NCBI GenBank assembly: GCA_002189035.1
Contig: NEEC01000298.1
Location: 1-35,876 of the forward strand
From: Utricularia gibba
Lineage: Eukaryota > Streptophyta > Magnoliopsida > Lamiales > Lentibulariaceae
DNA: 35,876 nucleotides
Direction: 5' to 3'
Shown: in pieces, positions 13,446 to 26,602 of the stretch
Numbering within the stretch: position 1 is the stretch's first letter
How the letters are laid out: the number at the start of each line of letters is the position of its first letter
Made by a program: the position numbers and the translations under genes
The notes under the pieces: model-generated
What the model saw: the letters and a program-made list of their open reading frames with translations, nothing else
What the model was told of the DNA's origin: nothing
Databases searched by the model: none

Positions 13446-16400
13446 CGTGCCGGTCAGCTTCCGTGTTGAAAGCATCTTCGTCCGAGGATGCATCAGAGCT
13501 CGAATTATCGCCTTATATTAGCCTTCAGATGTGCCACAAATTGGCCACCACGTTCGCGACGATGCGACTCGGAACAGAATCGACGCGATTGTGATTTTCG
13601 CCTTGCAAAACATCTGTTTTATTGGGTGACGTGAAGTATGGGTTTTCGAGGCGATCTCTGAACAAGCTCTAGGTGTGTTCCTACCCGCAGCCTCATGGTG
13701 GCCTCGCACACCGTTCGGCATTCGTCGATATCTTGAAGATCATGATGAGTCACGCTGCGCCCGGCATACCGTTCGAACCCTTTCCGTGCCGGTCAGCTTC
13801 CGTGTTGAAAGCTTCTTCGTCCGAGGATGCATCAGAGCTCGAATTATCGCCTTATATTAGCCTTCAGATGTGCCACAAATTGGCCACCACGTTCGCGACG
13901 ATGCGGAACACGAGAATCGACGCGATTGTGATTTTCGCTTGCAAAACATCTGCGTTTTATTGGATGACGTGAAGTATGGGTTTTCGAGCGATCTCTGAAC
14001 AAGCTCTGGGTGTGTCCCTACCCGCAGCCTCATGGTGGCCTCGCACACCGTTCGGTATTCGGCGATATCTGAAAACCGTGATGAGTCACGCTGCGCCGGC
14101 ATACGTTTCGAACCCCTTTCCGTGCCGGTCAGCTTCCGTGTTGAAAGCATCTTCGTCCGAGGATGCATCAGAGCTCGAATTATCGCCTTATATTAGCCTT
14201 CAGATGTGCCACAAATTGGCCACCACGTTCGCGACGATGCGACTCGGAACACGAGAATCGACGCGATTGTGATTTTCGGCTTGCAAAACATCTGCGTTTT
14301 ATTGGGTGACGTGAAGTATGGGTTTTCGAGGCGATCTCTGAACAAGCTCTGGGTGTGTCCTACCGCAGCCTCATGGTGGCCTCGCACACCGTTCGGCATT
14401 CGTCGATATCTTGAAGATCAAGATGAGTCACGCTGCGCCCGGCATACCGTTTCGAACCCCTTTCCGTGCCGGTCAGCTTCCGTGTTGAAAGCATCTTCGT
14501 CCGAGGATGCATCAGAGCTCGAATTATCGCCTTATATTAGCCTTCAGATGTGCCACAAATTGGCCACCACGTTCGCGACGATGCGACTCGGAACACGAGA
14601 ATCGACGCGATTGTGATTTTCGCCTTGCAAAACATCTGCGTTTTATTGGGTGATGACGTGAAGTATGGGTTTTTCGAGGCGATCTCTGAACAAGCTCTGG
14701 GTGTGTCCCTACCCGCAGCCTCATGGTGGCCTCGCACACCGTTCGGTATTCGTCGATATCTGAAATCAAGATGAGTCACGCTGCGCCGGCATACCGTTTC
14801 GAACCCTTTCCGTGCCGGTCAGCTTCCGTGTTGAAAGCATCTTCGTCCGAGGATGCATCAGAGCTCGAATTATCGCCTTATATTAGCCTTCAGATGTGCC
14901 ACAAATTGGCCACCACGTTCGCGACGATGCGACTCGGAACACGAGAATCGACGCGATTGTGATTTTCGCTTGCAAAACATCTGCGTTTTATTGGATGACG
15001 TGAAGTATGGGTTTTCGAGGCGATCTCTGAACAAGCTCTGGGTGTGTCCCTACCCGCAGCCTCATGGTGGCCTCGCACACCGTTCGGTATTTCGGCGATA
15101 TCCTGAAATGATGAGTCACGCTGCGCCGGCATACCGTTTCGAACCCCTTTCCGTGCCGGTCAGCTTCCGTGTTGAAAGCATCTTCGTCCGAGGATGCATC
15201 AGAGCTCGAATTATCGCCTTATATTAGCCTTCAGATGTGCCACAAATTGGCCACCACGTTCGCGACGATGCGACTCGGAACACGAGAATCGACGCGATTG
15301 TGATTTTCGCTTGCAAAACATCTGCGTTTTATTGGGTGACGTGAAGTATGGGTTTTCGAGGCGATCTCTGAACAAGCTCTAGGTGTGTTCCTACCGCGCC
15401 TCATGGTGGCCTCGCACACGTCGGCATTTCGTCGATATCTTGAAGATCAAGATGAGTCACGCTGCGCCCGGCATACCGTTTCGAACCCTTTCCGTGCCGG
15501 TCAGCTTCCGTGTTGAAAGCTTCTTCGTCCGAGGATGCATCAGAGCTCGAATTATCGCCTTATCTTAGCCTTCAGATGTGCCACAAATTGGCCACCACGT
15601 TCGCGACGATGAGTTTCGGAACACGAGAATCGACGCGATTGTGATTTTCGGCTTGCAAAAGATCTGCGTTTTATTGGATGACGTGAAGTATGGGTTTTCG
15701 AGCGATCTCTGAACAAGCTCTGGGTGTGTCCTACCCGCAGCCTCATGGTGGCCTCGCACACCGTTCGGTATTTCGGCGATATCCTGAAAACCGTGATGAG
15801 TCACGCTGCGCTCGGCATACCGTTTCGAACCCTTTCCGTGCCGGTCAGCTTCCGTGTTGAAAGCATCTTCGTCCGAGGATGCGAGCTCGAATTATCGCCT
15901 TATATTAGCCTTCAGATGTGCCAAAATTGGCCACCACGTTCGCGACGATGCGACTCGGAACACGAGAATCGACGCGATTGTGATTTTCGCTTGCAAAACA
16001 TCTGCGTTTTATTGGGTGACGTGAAGTATGGGTTTTCGAGGCGATCTCTGAACAAGCTCTGGTGTGTTCCTACCCGCAGCCTCATGGTGGCCTCGCACCG
16101 TTCGGCATCTCGTCGATATCTGAAGATCAAGATGAGTCACGCTGCGCCCGGCAGTTTCGAAGCCCGTTGTGCCGGTCAGCTTCCGTGTTGAAAGCATCTT
16201 CGTCCGAGGATGCATCAGAGCTCGAATTATCGCCTTATATTAGCCTTCAGATGTGCCACAAATTGGCCACCACGTTCGCGACGATGCGACTCGGAACACG
16301 AGAATCGACGCGATTGTGATTTTCGCCTTGCAAAACATCTGCGTTTTATTGGGTGACGTGAAGTATGGGTTTTCGAGGCGATCTCTGAACAAGCTCTGGT

Positions 16401-18862
16401 GTGTCCTACCCGCAGCCTCATGGTGGCCTCGCACACCGTTCGGTATTCGTCGATATCTTGAAATCCGTGATGAGTCACGCTGCGCTTACGTTTCGAACCC
16501 CTTTCGTGCCGGTCAGCTCCCGTGTTGAAAGCATTTCGTCCGAGGATGCATCAGAGCTCGAATTATCGCCTTATATTAGCCTTCAGATGTGCCACAAATT
16601 GGCCACCACGTTCGCGACGATGCGTTTCGGAACACGAGAATCGACGCGATTGTGATTTTCGCTTGCAAAAATCTGCGTTTTATTGGATGACGTGAAGTAT
16701 GGGTTTTCGAGCGATCTCTGAACAAGCTCTGGGTGTGTCCCTACCCGCAGCCTCATGGTGGCCTCGCACACCGTTCGGTATTCGGCGATATCCTGAAAAT
16801 GTGATGAGTCACGCTGCGCCGGCATACCGTTTCGAACCTTTCCGTGCCGGTCAGCTTCCGTGTTGAAAGCATCTTCGTCCGAGGATGCATCAGAGCTCGA
16901 ATTATCGCCTTATATTAGCCTTCAGATGTGCCACAAATTGGCCACCACGTTCGCGACGATGCGACTCGGAACACGAGAATCGACGCGATTGTGATTTTCG
17001 CCTTGCAAAACATCTGCGTTTTATTGGTGACGTGAAGTATGGGTTTTCGAGCGATCTCTGAACAAGCTCTAGGTGTGTTCCTACCCGCAGCCTCATGGTG
17101 GCCTCGCACACCGTTCGGTATTCGTCGATATCTTGAAATGATGAGTCACGCTGCGCCCCATACCGTTTCGAACCCCTTTCCGTGCCGGTCAGCTTCCGTG
17201 TTGAAAGCATCTTCGTCCGAGGATGCATCAGAGCTCGAATTATCGCCTTATATTAGCCTTCAGATGTGCCACAAATTGGCCACCACGTTCGCGACGATGA
17301 CTCGGAACACGAGAATCGACGCGATTGTGATTTTCGCTTGCAAAACATCTGCGTTTTATTGGGTGACGTGAAGTATGGGTTTTCGAGGCGATCTCTGAAC
17401 AAGCTCTGGGTGTGTCCCTACCCGCAGCCTCATGGTGGCCTCGCACACCGTTCGGTATTTATCTTGAAAAAGATGAGTCACGCTGCGCCGGCATACCGTT
17501 TCGAACCCCTTCCGTGCCGGTCAGCTTCCGTGTTGAAAGCCGTCCGAGGATGCATCAGAGCTCGAATTATCGCCTTATATAGCCTTCAGATGTGCCACAA
17601 ATTGGCCACCACGTTCGCGACGATGCGTTTCGGAACACGAGAATCGACGCGATTGTGATTTTCGCCTTGCAAAAATCTGCGTTTTATTGGATGACGTGAA
17701 GTATGGGTTTTCGAGCGATCTCTGAACAAGCTCTGGGTGTGTCCTACCCGCAGCCTCATGGTGGCCTCGCACACCGTTCGGTATTTCGGCGATATCCTGA
17801 AAAGTGATGAGTCACGCTGCGCCGGCATACCGTTTCGAACCCCTTTCCGTGCCGGTCAGCTTCCGTGTTGAAAGCATCTTCGTCCGAGGATGCATCAGAG
17901 CTCGAATTATCGCCTTATATTAGCCTTCAGATGTGCCACAAATTGGCCACCACGTTCGCGACGATGCGACTCGGAACACGAGAATCGACGCGATTGTGAT
18001 TTTCGGCTTGCAAAACATCTGCGTTTTATTGGGTGACGTGAAGTATGGGTTTTCGAGGCGATCTCTGAACAAGCTCTGGTGTGTCCTACCCGCAGCCTCA
18101 TGGTGGCCTCGCACACCGTTCGGTATTTCGATATCTTGAAAAGATGAGTCACGCTGCGCCCGGCATACCGTTTCGAACCCGTTCCGTGCCGGTCAGCTTC
18201 CGTGTTGAAAGCATCTTCGTCCGAGGATGCATCAGAGCTCGAATTATCGCCTTATATTAGCCTTCAGATGTGCCACAAATTGGCCACCACGTTCGCGACG
18301 ATGCGACTCGGAACACGAGAATCGACGCGATTGTGATTTTCGCTTGCAAAACATCTGTTTTATTGGGTGACGTGAAGTATGGGTTTTCGAGCGATCTCTG
18401 AACAAGCTCTGGTGTGTCCTACCCGCAGCCTCATGGTGGCCTCGCACACCGTTCGGTATTCGTCGATATCTTGAAATCAAATGAGTCACGCTGCGCCGGC
18501 ATACCGTTTCGAACCCTTTCCGTGCCGGTCAGCTTCCGTTTGAAAGCATCTTCGTCCGAGGATGCATCAGAGCTCGAATTATCGCCTTATATTAGCCTTC
18601 AGATGTGCCACAAATTGGCCACCACGTTCGCGACGATGCGACTCGGAACACGAGAATCGACGCGATTGTGATTTTCGCCTTGCAAAACATCTGCGTTTTA
18701 TTGGGTGACGTGAAGTATGGGTTTTCGAGGCGATCTCTGAACAAGCTCTGGTGTGTCCTACCCGCAGCCTCATGGTGGCCTCGCACACCGTTCGGCATCT
18801 CGTCGATATCTTGAAGATCAAGATGAGTCACGCTGCGCCCGGCATACCGTTTCGAACCCTTC

Positions 18863-19170
18863 CGTGCCGGTCAGCTTCCGTGTTGAAAGCTCTTCGTCCG
18901 AGGATGCATCAGAGCTCGAATTATCGCCTTATTAGCCTTCAGATGTGCCACAAATTGGCCACCACGTTCGCGACGATGCTCGGAACACGAGAATCGACGC
19001 GATTGTGATTTTCGCCTTGCAAAACATCTGCGTTTTATTGGGTGACGTGAAGTATGGGTTTTCGAGGCGATCTCTGAACAAGCTCTGGGTGTGTCCCCCG
19101 CAGCCTCATGGTGGCCTCGCACACCGTTCGGCATTCGATCCTGAAAATGAGTCTCGTTTCGAACCCCTTC
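18863..19170 (+). repeat. Short monomer (308 bp) lacking most of its 3' segment
   Basis: Near 19130-19160 the tail reads CGGCATTCGATCCTGAAAAT then GAGTCTCGTTTCGAACC. The ACGCTGCGCCCGGCATACC block and part of the gate between TCG and GATATC are missing. CCTA is also missing from the GTGTGTCCCTACCC block near 19094. This is one of the few copies that loses the TGAGTCA motif. Confidence 0.8.
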
Positions 19171-22100
19171 CGTGCCGGTCAGCTTCCGTGTTGAAAGCTT
19201 CTTCGTCCGAGGATGCATCAGAGCTCGAATTATCGCCTTATATTAGCCTTCAGATGTGCCACAAATTGGCCACCACGTTCGCGACGATGCGACTCGGAAC
19301 ACGAGAATCGACGCGATTGTGATTTTCGGCTTGCAAAATCTGCGTTTTATTGGATGACGTGAAGTATGGGTTTTCGAGCGATCTCTGAACAAGCTCTGGG
19401 TGTGTCCCTACCCGCAGCCTCATGGTGGCCTCGCACACCGTTCGGTATTCGGCGATATCTGAAAGTGATGAGTCACGCTGCGCCGGCATACCGTTTCGAA
19501 CCCTTTCCGTGCCGGTCAGCTTCCGTGTTGAAAGCATCTTCGTCCGAGGATGCATCAGAGCTCGAATTATCGCCTTATATTAGCCTTCAGATGTGCCACA
19601 AATTGGCCACCACGTTCGCGACGATGCGACTCGGAACACGAGAATCGACGCGATTGTGATTTTCGCCTTGCAAAACATCTGCGTTTTATTGGGTGACGTG
19701 AAGTATGGGTTTTCGAGCGATCTCTGAACAAGCTCTGGTGTGTTCCTACCCGCAGCCTCATGGTGGCCTCGCACACCGTTCGGCATTCGTCGATATCTTG
19801 AAGATCATGATGAGTCACGCTGCGCCCGCATACCGTTTCGAACCCTTTCCGTGCCGGTCAGCTTCCGTGTTGAAAGCTTCTTCGTCCGAGGATGCATCAG
19901 AGCTCGAATTATCGCCTTATATTAGCCTTCAGATGTGCCACAAATTGGCCACCACGTTCGCGACGATGACTCGGAACACGAGAATCGACGCGATTGTGAT
20001 TTTCGCCTTGCAAAACATCTGCGTTTTATTGGGTGACGTGAAGTATGGGTTTTCGAGGCGATCTCTGAACAAGCTCTGGTGTGTTCCTACCCGCAGCCTC
20101 ATGGTGGCCTCGCACACCGTTCGGCATTCGTCGATATCTTGAAATCAAGATGAGTCACGCTGCGCCCGGCATACCGTTTCGAACCCCTTTCCGTGCCGGT
20201 CAGCTTCCGTGTTGAAAGCATCTTCGTCCGAGGATGCATCAAGCTCGAATTATCGCCTTATATAGCCTTCAGATGTGCCACAAATTGCCACCACGTTCGC
20301 GACGATGACTCGGAACACGAGAATCGACGCGATTGTGATTTTCGCTTGCAAAACATCTGCGTTTTATTGGGTGACGTGAAGTATGGGTTTTCGAGGCGAT
20401 CTCTGAACAAGCTCTGGTGTGTCCTACCCGCAGCCTCATGGTGGCCTCGCACACCGTTCGGCATTCGTCGATATCTTGAAATCAATGAGTCACGCTGCGC
20501 CGGCATACCGTTTCGAACCCTTTCCGTGCCGGTCAGCTTCCGTGTTGAAAGCATCTTCGTCCGAGGATGCATCAGAGCTCGAATTATCGCCTTATAGCCT
20601 TCAGATGTGCCACAAATTGGCCACCACGTTCGCGACGATGCGACTCGGAACACGAGAATCGACGCGATTGTGATTTTCGCCTTGCAAAACATCTGCGTTT
20701 TATTGGGTGACGTGAAGTATGGGTTTTCGAGGCGATCTCTGAACAAGCTCTGGGTGTGTCCCTACCCGCAGCCTCATGGTGGCCTCGCACACCGTTCGGC
20801 ATCTCGTCGATATCTGAAGATCAAGATGAGTCACGCTGCGCACCGTTTCGAACCCGTTCCGTGCCGGTCAGCTTCCGTGTTGAAAGCTTCTTCGTCCGAG
20901 GATGCATCAGAGCTCGAATTATCGCCTTATATTAGCCTTCAGATGTGCCACAAATTGGCCACCACGTTCGCGACGATGAGTTTCGGAACACGAGAATCGA
21001 CGCGATTGTGATTTTCGCTTGCAAAACTGCGTTTTATTGGATGACGTGAAGTATGGGTTTTCGATGCGATCTCTGAACAAGCTCTGGGTGTGTCCCTACC
21101 CGCAGCCTCATGGTGGCCTCGCACACCGTTCGGTATTTCGGCGATATCCTGAAACCGTGATGAGTCACGCTGCGCCGGCATACCGTTTCGAACCCCTTTC
21201 CGTGCCGGTCAGCTTCCGTGTTGAAAGCATCTTCGTCCGAGGATGCATCAGAGCTCGAATTATCGCCTTATATTAGCCTTCAGATGTGCCACAAATTGGC
21301 CACCACGTTCGCGACGATGCGACTCGGAACACGAGAATCGACGCGATTGTGATTTTCGCCTTGCAAACATCTGCGTTTTATTGGTGACGTGAAGTATGGG
21401 TTTTCGAGGCGATCTCTGAACAAGCTCTGGTGTGTCCTACCCGCAGCCTCATGGTGGCCTCGCACACCGTTCGGCATCTCGTCGATATCTGAAATCTGAT
21501 GAGTCACGCTGCGCCCGGCATACCGTTTCGAACCCTTTCCGTGCCGGTCAGCTTCCGTGTTGAAAGCTTCTTCGTCCGAGGATGCATCAGAGCTCGAATT
21601 ATCGCCTTATATTAGCCTTCAGATGTGCCACAAATTGGCCACCACGTTCGCGACGATGCGACTCGGAACACGAGAATCGACGCGATTGTGATTTTCGCCT
21701 TGCAAAACATCTGCGTTTTATTGGTGACGTGAAGTATGGGTTTTCGAGGCGATCTCTGAACAAGCTCTGGTGTGTCCTACCCGCAGCCTCATGGTGGCCT
21801 CGCACACCGTTCGGCATTCGTCGATATCTTGAAAAATGAGTCACGCTGCGCCGGCATACCGTTTCGAACCCCTTTCCGTGCCGGTCAGCTTCCGTGTTGA
21901 AAGCATCTTCGTCCGAGGATGCATCAGAGCTCGAATTATCGCCTTATATTAGCCTTCAGATGTGCCACAAATTGGCCACCACGTTCGCGACGATGCGACT
22001 CGGAACACGAGAATCGACGCGATTGTGATTTTCGCCTTGCAAAACATCTGCGTTTTATTGGGTGACGTGAAGTATGGGTTTTCGAGGCGATCTCTGAACA

Positions 22101-23206
22101 AGCTCTGGGTGTGTCCCCTACCCGCAGCCTCATGGTGGCCTCGCACACCGTTCGGCATTCGTCGATATCTTGAAGATCAAGATGAGTCACGCTGCGCCCG
22201 GCATACCGTTTCGAACCCCTTCCGTGCCGGTCAGCTTCCGTGTTGAAAGCATCTTCGTCCGAGGATGCATCAGAGCTCGAATTATCGCCTTATATTAGCC
22301 TTCAGATGTGCCACAAATTGCCACCACGTTCGCGACGATGCGACTCGGAACACGAGAATCGACATCGATTGTGATTTTCGCCTTGCAAAACATCTGCGTT
22401 TTATTGGGTGACGTGAAGTATGGGTTTTCGAGGCGATCTCTGAACAAGCTCTGGTGTGTCCTACCCGCAGCCTCATGGTGGCCTCGCACACCGTTCGGTA
22501 TTCGGCGATATCCTGAAAATGATGAGTCACGCTGCGCCCGGCATACCGTTTCGAACCCCTTTCCGTGCCGGTCAGCTTCCGTGTTGAAAGCATCTTCGTC
22601 CGAGGATGCATCAGAGCTCGAATTATCGCCTTATATTAGCCTTCAGATGTGCCACAAATTGGCCACCACGTTCGCGACGATGCGACTCGGAACACGAGAA
22701 TCGACGCGATTGTGATTTTCGCCTTGCAAAACATCTGCGTTTTATTGGGTGACGTGAAGTATGGGTTTTCGAGGCGATCTCTGAACAAGCTCTGGGTGTG
22801 TCCCTACCCGCAGCCTCATGGTGGCCTCGCACACCGTTCGGCATCTCGTCGATATCTTGAAGATCTGATGAGTCACGCTGCGCCCGGCATACCGTTTCGA
22901 ACCCTTTCCGTGCCGGTCAGCTTCCGTGTTGAAAGCATCTTCGTCCGAGGATGCATCAGAGCTCGAATTATCGCCTTATATTAGCCTTCAGATGTGCCAC
23001 AAATTGGCCACCACGTTCGACGATGCGACTCGGAACGAGAATCGACGCGATTGTGATTTTCGCCTTGCAAAACATCTGCGTTTTATTGGGTGACGTGAAG
23101 TATGGGTTTTCGAGGCGATCTCTGAACAAGCTCTGGTGTGTTCCTACCCGCAGCCTCATGGTGGCCTCGCACACCGTTCGGCATTTCGGATATCTTGAAG
23201 ATCAAG

Positions 23207-23344
23207 TTATGAGTATATGCGCCCGGCATGTGCCACAAATTGGCCACCACGTTCGCGACGATGCGAACTCTTTCACGCCGTCGAGCGCGATTGTGTGATT
23301 TTCGCATTGCGTCCGAACATGCATGCGTTTTAGCTCGACGTGAT
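23207..23344 (+). repeat. First breakpoint cluster of the scrambled segment
   Basis: The unit tail TTATGAGTATATGCGCCCGG runs to GGCAT at 23229 and then jumps to the core GTGCCACAAATTGG, omitting the anchor and about 100 bases. After GACGATGCG the sequence degenerates (AACTCTTTCACGCCGTCGAG) and then contains a partial echo of the GCGATTGTGATTTTCG block with inserted bases. The normal order resumes at ATCGCCTTATATTAGCC. Confidence 0.85.
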
Positions 23345-23550
23345 CGCCTTATATTAGCCTTCAGATGTGCCACAAATTGGCCACACGTTCGCGACGATGC
23401 GACTCGGAACACGAGAATCGACGCGATTGTGATTTTCGCCTTGCAAAAATCTGCGTTTTATTGGTGACGTGAAGTATGGGTTTTCGAGGCGATCTCTGAA
23501 CAAGCTCTGGTGTGTCCCTACCCGCAGCCTCATGGTGGCCTCGCACACCG

Positions 23551-23841
23551 TTCGGCATATCTCGCGCGATATTTCGAACCCTTGAAAAGATCAAGATGAG
23601 TCACGCTGCGCCGGCATACCGACTCGGAACACGAGAATCGACGCGATTGTGATTTTCGCTTGCAAAACATCTGCGTTTTATTGGGTGACGTGAAGTATGG
23701 GTTTTCGAGGCGATCTCTGAACAAGCTCTGGTGTGTTCCTACCCGCAGCCTCATGGTGGCCTCGCACACCGTTCGGCATTCGTCGATATCTGAAATCAAG
23801 ATGAGTCACGCTGCGCCCGGCATACCGTTTCGAACCCTTTC
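23551..23841 (+). repeat. Out-of-register joins, partial monomer lacking its anchor
   Basis: Near 23561-23588 a TTTCGAACCCTT fragment, normally at the end of the unit, is embedded inside the CTCGTCGATATC tail. At 23620 GGCATACC joins directly to GACTCGGAACACG, skipping the anchor through the core. The remaining 220 bases are an ordinary B-like unit. The fragments read like copies aligned to each other at the wrong offset. Confidence 0.8.
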
Positions 23842-24171
23842 CGTGCCGGTCAGCTTCCGTGTTGAAAGCATCTTCGTCCGAGGATGCATCAGAGCTCGAA
23901 TTATCGCCTTATTAGCCTTCAGATGTGCCACAAATTGGCCACCACGTTCGCGACGATGCGACTCGGAACACGAGAATCGACGCGATTGTGATTTTCGCTT
24001 GCAAAACATCTGCGTTTTATTGGTGACGTGAAGTATGGGTTTTCGAGGCGATCTCTGAACAAGCTCTGGTGTGTCCCTACCGCAGCCTCATGGTGGCCTC
24101 GCACACCGTTCGGTATTCGTCGATATCTTGAAATCGATGAGTCACGCTGCGCCGGCATACCGTTTCGAACC

Positions 24172-24562
24172 CTGATTTGTCGTCCTTCAGAGCAAAACAT
24201 CTGCGTTTTATTTTGGTGAAAACGTTTTATTGGGTGACGTGAAGTATGGGTTTTCGAGGCGATCTCTGAACAAGCTCTGGGTGTGTCCCTACCTCATGGT
24301 GGCCCGCAGTTCCGGCGATCATGAGTGCTGCGCTCCGTTTCACAGCCGTGTTGAAAGCATCTTCGGCATCTCGAATCGATATCTTGATGTGCCAGATCAC
24401 GATGCGATGAGAGAATCGACGCGATTGTGATTTTCGCTTGCAAAACATCTGCGTTTTATTGGGTGACGTGAAGTACCGATTTCAAGACCCGCACCTCCTT
24501 TCGGCGGCGATATCTTGAAATCGATGAGTCACGCTGCGCCCGGCATACCGTTTCGAGCTTCC
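24172..24562 (+). repeat. Heavily scrambled satellite fragments
   Basis: CGTTTCGAACCCTGATTTGT leads into a local double copy of the GTTTTATT element (about 24204-24234). Then ACCTCATGGTGGCCCGCAG has its blocks in inverted order, and GTGTTGAAAGCATCTTCGGC blends the head and tail of the monomer. At 24474 GAAGTACCGATTTCAAGACC is not recognisable satellite for about 25 bases. Register returns at GCTTCCGTGTTGAAAGC near 24557. Confidence 0.8.
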
Positions 24563-25184
24563 GTGTTGAAAGCTCTTCGTCCGAGGATGCATCAGAGCTC
24601 GAATTATCGCCTATATTAGCCTTCAGATGTGCCACAAATTGGCCACCACGTTCGCGACGATCGGAACACGAGAATCGACGCGATTGTGATTTTCGCTTGC
24701 AAAACATCTGCGTTTTATTGGATGACGTGAAGTATGGGTTTTCGAGCGATCTCTGAACAAGCTCTGGTGTGTCCTACCCGCAGCTCATGGTGGCCTCGCA
24801 CACCGTTCGGTATTCGGCGATATCTGGCCACCACGTTCGCGACGATGCATCAGTTTCGGAACACGACCACGACGATCGACGCGATTGTGATTTTCGCCTT
24901 GCAAAACATCTGCGTTTTATTGGATGACGTGAAGTATGGGTTTTCGAGGCGATCTCTGAACAAGCTCTATTGGCATGACGTTCGAAGTCCGATGGTCACG
25001 CTTTTTCGAGTGCCGGTCAGCTTCCGTGTTGAAAGCATCTTCGTCCGAGGATGCATCAGAGCTCGAATTATCGCCTTATATTAGCCTTCAGATGTGCCAC
25101 AAATTGGCCACCACGTTCGCGACGATGCGACTCGGAACACGAGAATCGACGCGATTGTGATTTTCGCCTTGCAAAACATCTGCG

Positions 25185-25660
25185 TGGGTGACCTCGCAAG
25201 CACCCGTCATCGGTATCTCGTCGATATCTTGATGATCTGATAAACGTGAGCTGAGCATCACGCTGAATTATCGCCTTATATTAGCCTTCAGATGTGCCAC
25301 AAATTGGCCACCACGTTCGCGACGATGCGAACACCGACGCGATTTCGGCGCAAAAGATCTGCCGTGTCAGCGATTCCAAGCTCTGTTGTCCCTACCCGCA
25401 GCCTCATGGTGGCCTCGCACACCGTTCGGTATCGTATCCGAGTGATGCACGCTGCGCCGGCATACCGAGTGCTCAGAATTATCGAGCTCGAATTATCGCC
25501 TTATAGCCTTCAGATGTGCCACAAATTGGCCACCACGTTCGCGACGATGCGACTCGGAACACGAGAATCGACGCGATTGTGATTTTCGCTTGCAAAACAT
25601 CTGCAAAACTCTGCGCCCGGCATACGTTTCGAACCCCTTTTTCGAGTGCCGGTCAGCTTC
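25185..25660 (+). repeat. Compressed cores ~200-220 bp apart in the scrambled segment
   Basis: Core motifs at about 25094, 25294, 25516 and 25730 are only 200-222 bp apart because different portions between them are missing or blended. Examples are CATCTGCGTGGGTGACCTCG at 25178, ATCTGCCGTGTCAGCGATTC at 25357, and a doubled GCAAAACATCTGCAAAACTC near 25590. The core itself and the ACGAGAATCGACGCGATTG block are mostly untouched. Confidence 0.75.
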
Positions 25661-25921
25661 CGTGTTGAAAGCATCTTCGTCCGAGGATGCATCAGAGCTC
25701 GAATTATCGCCTTATATTAGCCTTCAGATGTGCCACAAATTGGCCACCACGTTCGCGACGATGCGACTCGGAACACGAGAATCGACGCGATTGTGATTTT
25801 CGCCTTGCAAAACATCTGGTTTTATTGGTGACGTGAAGTATGGGTTTTCGAGGCGATCTCTGAACAAGCTCTAGGTGTGTTCCTACCCGCAGCCTCATGG
25901 TGGCCTCGCACACCGTTCGGC

Positions 25922-26095
25922 ATTCTCGTATCGAAAAATGATGAGTCAAGAGCTCAAGATGAGTCGTTTCGCTGCCCCCCGGCATCCGTGCGTTCAGCTT
26001 CGAACCCGTTGAAAGCGTCTTCGTCCGCAGGATGCATAAGCATCGATTTTCGTCCGAGGATATTAGAGCTCGAATTATCGCCTATATTAGCCTTC
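25922..26095 (+). repeat. Blended satellite with duplicated motif fragments
   Basis: GATGAGTCAAGAGCTCAAGA followed by TGAGTCGTTTCGCTGCCCCC contains two partial copies of the tail. Further on there are two partial copies of the TTCGTCCGAGGATG block (near 26020 and 26049). Interleaving of two copies at an offset gives this appearance. Confidence 0.75.
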
Positions 26096-26602
26096 AGATG
26101 TGCCACAAATTGGCCACCACGTTCGCGACGATGCGACTCGGAACACGAGAATCGACGCGATTGTGATTTTCGCCTTGCAAAACATCTGCGTTTTATTGGG
26201 TGACGTGAAGTATGGGTTTTCGAGGCGATCTCTGAACAAGCTCTGGTGTGTCCTACCCGCAGCCTCAAGTGGTATGGCCTCGCAGGCCGTTCGGCATCTC
26301 GTCGAACATCAGCTCTGGATGTTCCTACCACGCAGCCGCCATGCGTGGCCGTCGCACACCGTCCTTTCATCGTGTCGATACAGCTTCCGTGTTGAAAGCA
26401 TCTTCGTCCGAGGATGCATCAGAGCTCGAATTATCGCCTTATATTAGCCTTCAGATGTGCCACAAATTGGCCACCACGTTCGCGACGATGCGACTCGGAA
26501 CACGAGAATCGACGCGATTGTGATTTTCGCCTTGCAAAACATCTGCGTTTTATTGGGTGACGTGAAGTATGGGTTTTCGAGGCGATCTCTGAACAAGCTC
26601 TG

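Larger units (their letters stand above)
1..22908 (+). repeat. Satellite array, left block: 68 head-to-tail ~347-bp monomers
   Basis: Every unit begins with the anchor CGTGCCGGTCAGCTTCCG and continues in the same order to the next anchor. Unit starts read by eye: 1, 336, 681, 1005, 1343, 1683, 2023, 2339, 2664, 2999, 3335, 3675, 3977, 4316, 4659, 5004, 5343, 5686, 6023, 6362, 6701, 7039, 7380, 7721, 8066, 8385, 8720, 9062, 9399, 9744, 10086, 10426, 10756, 11090, 11430, 11767, 12108, 12447, 12783, 13121, 13446, 13785, 14121, 14465, 14811, 15152, 15493, 15837, 16168, 16505, 16843, 17181, 17513, 17848, 18185, 18521, 18863, 19171, 19508, 19850, 20192, 20525, 20860, 21201, 21540, 21877, 22223, 22564. 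Lengths run from 302 to 346 bp. All copies share one orientation. Long blocks are nearly invariant, and variation is confined to about 20 mostly two-state positions. There is no gene: frames rotate from copy to copy because 347 is not divisible by three. The family is not one I recognise. Confidence 0.98.
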
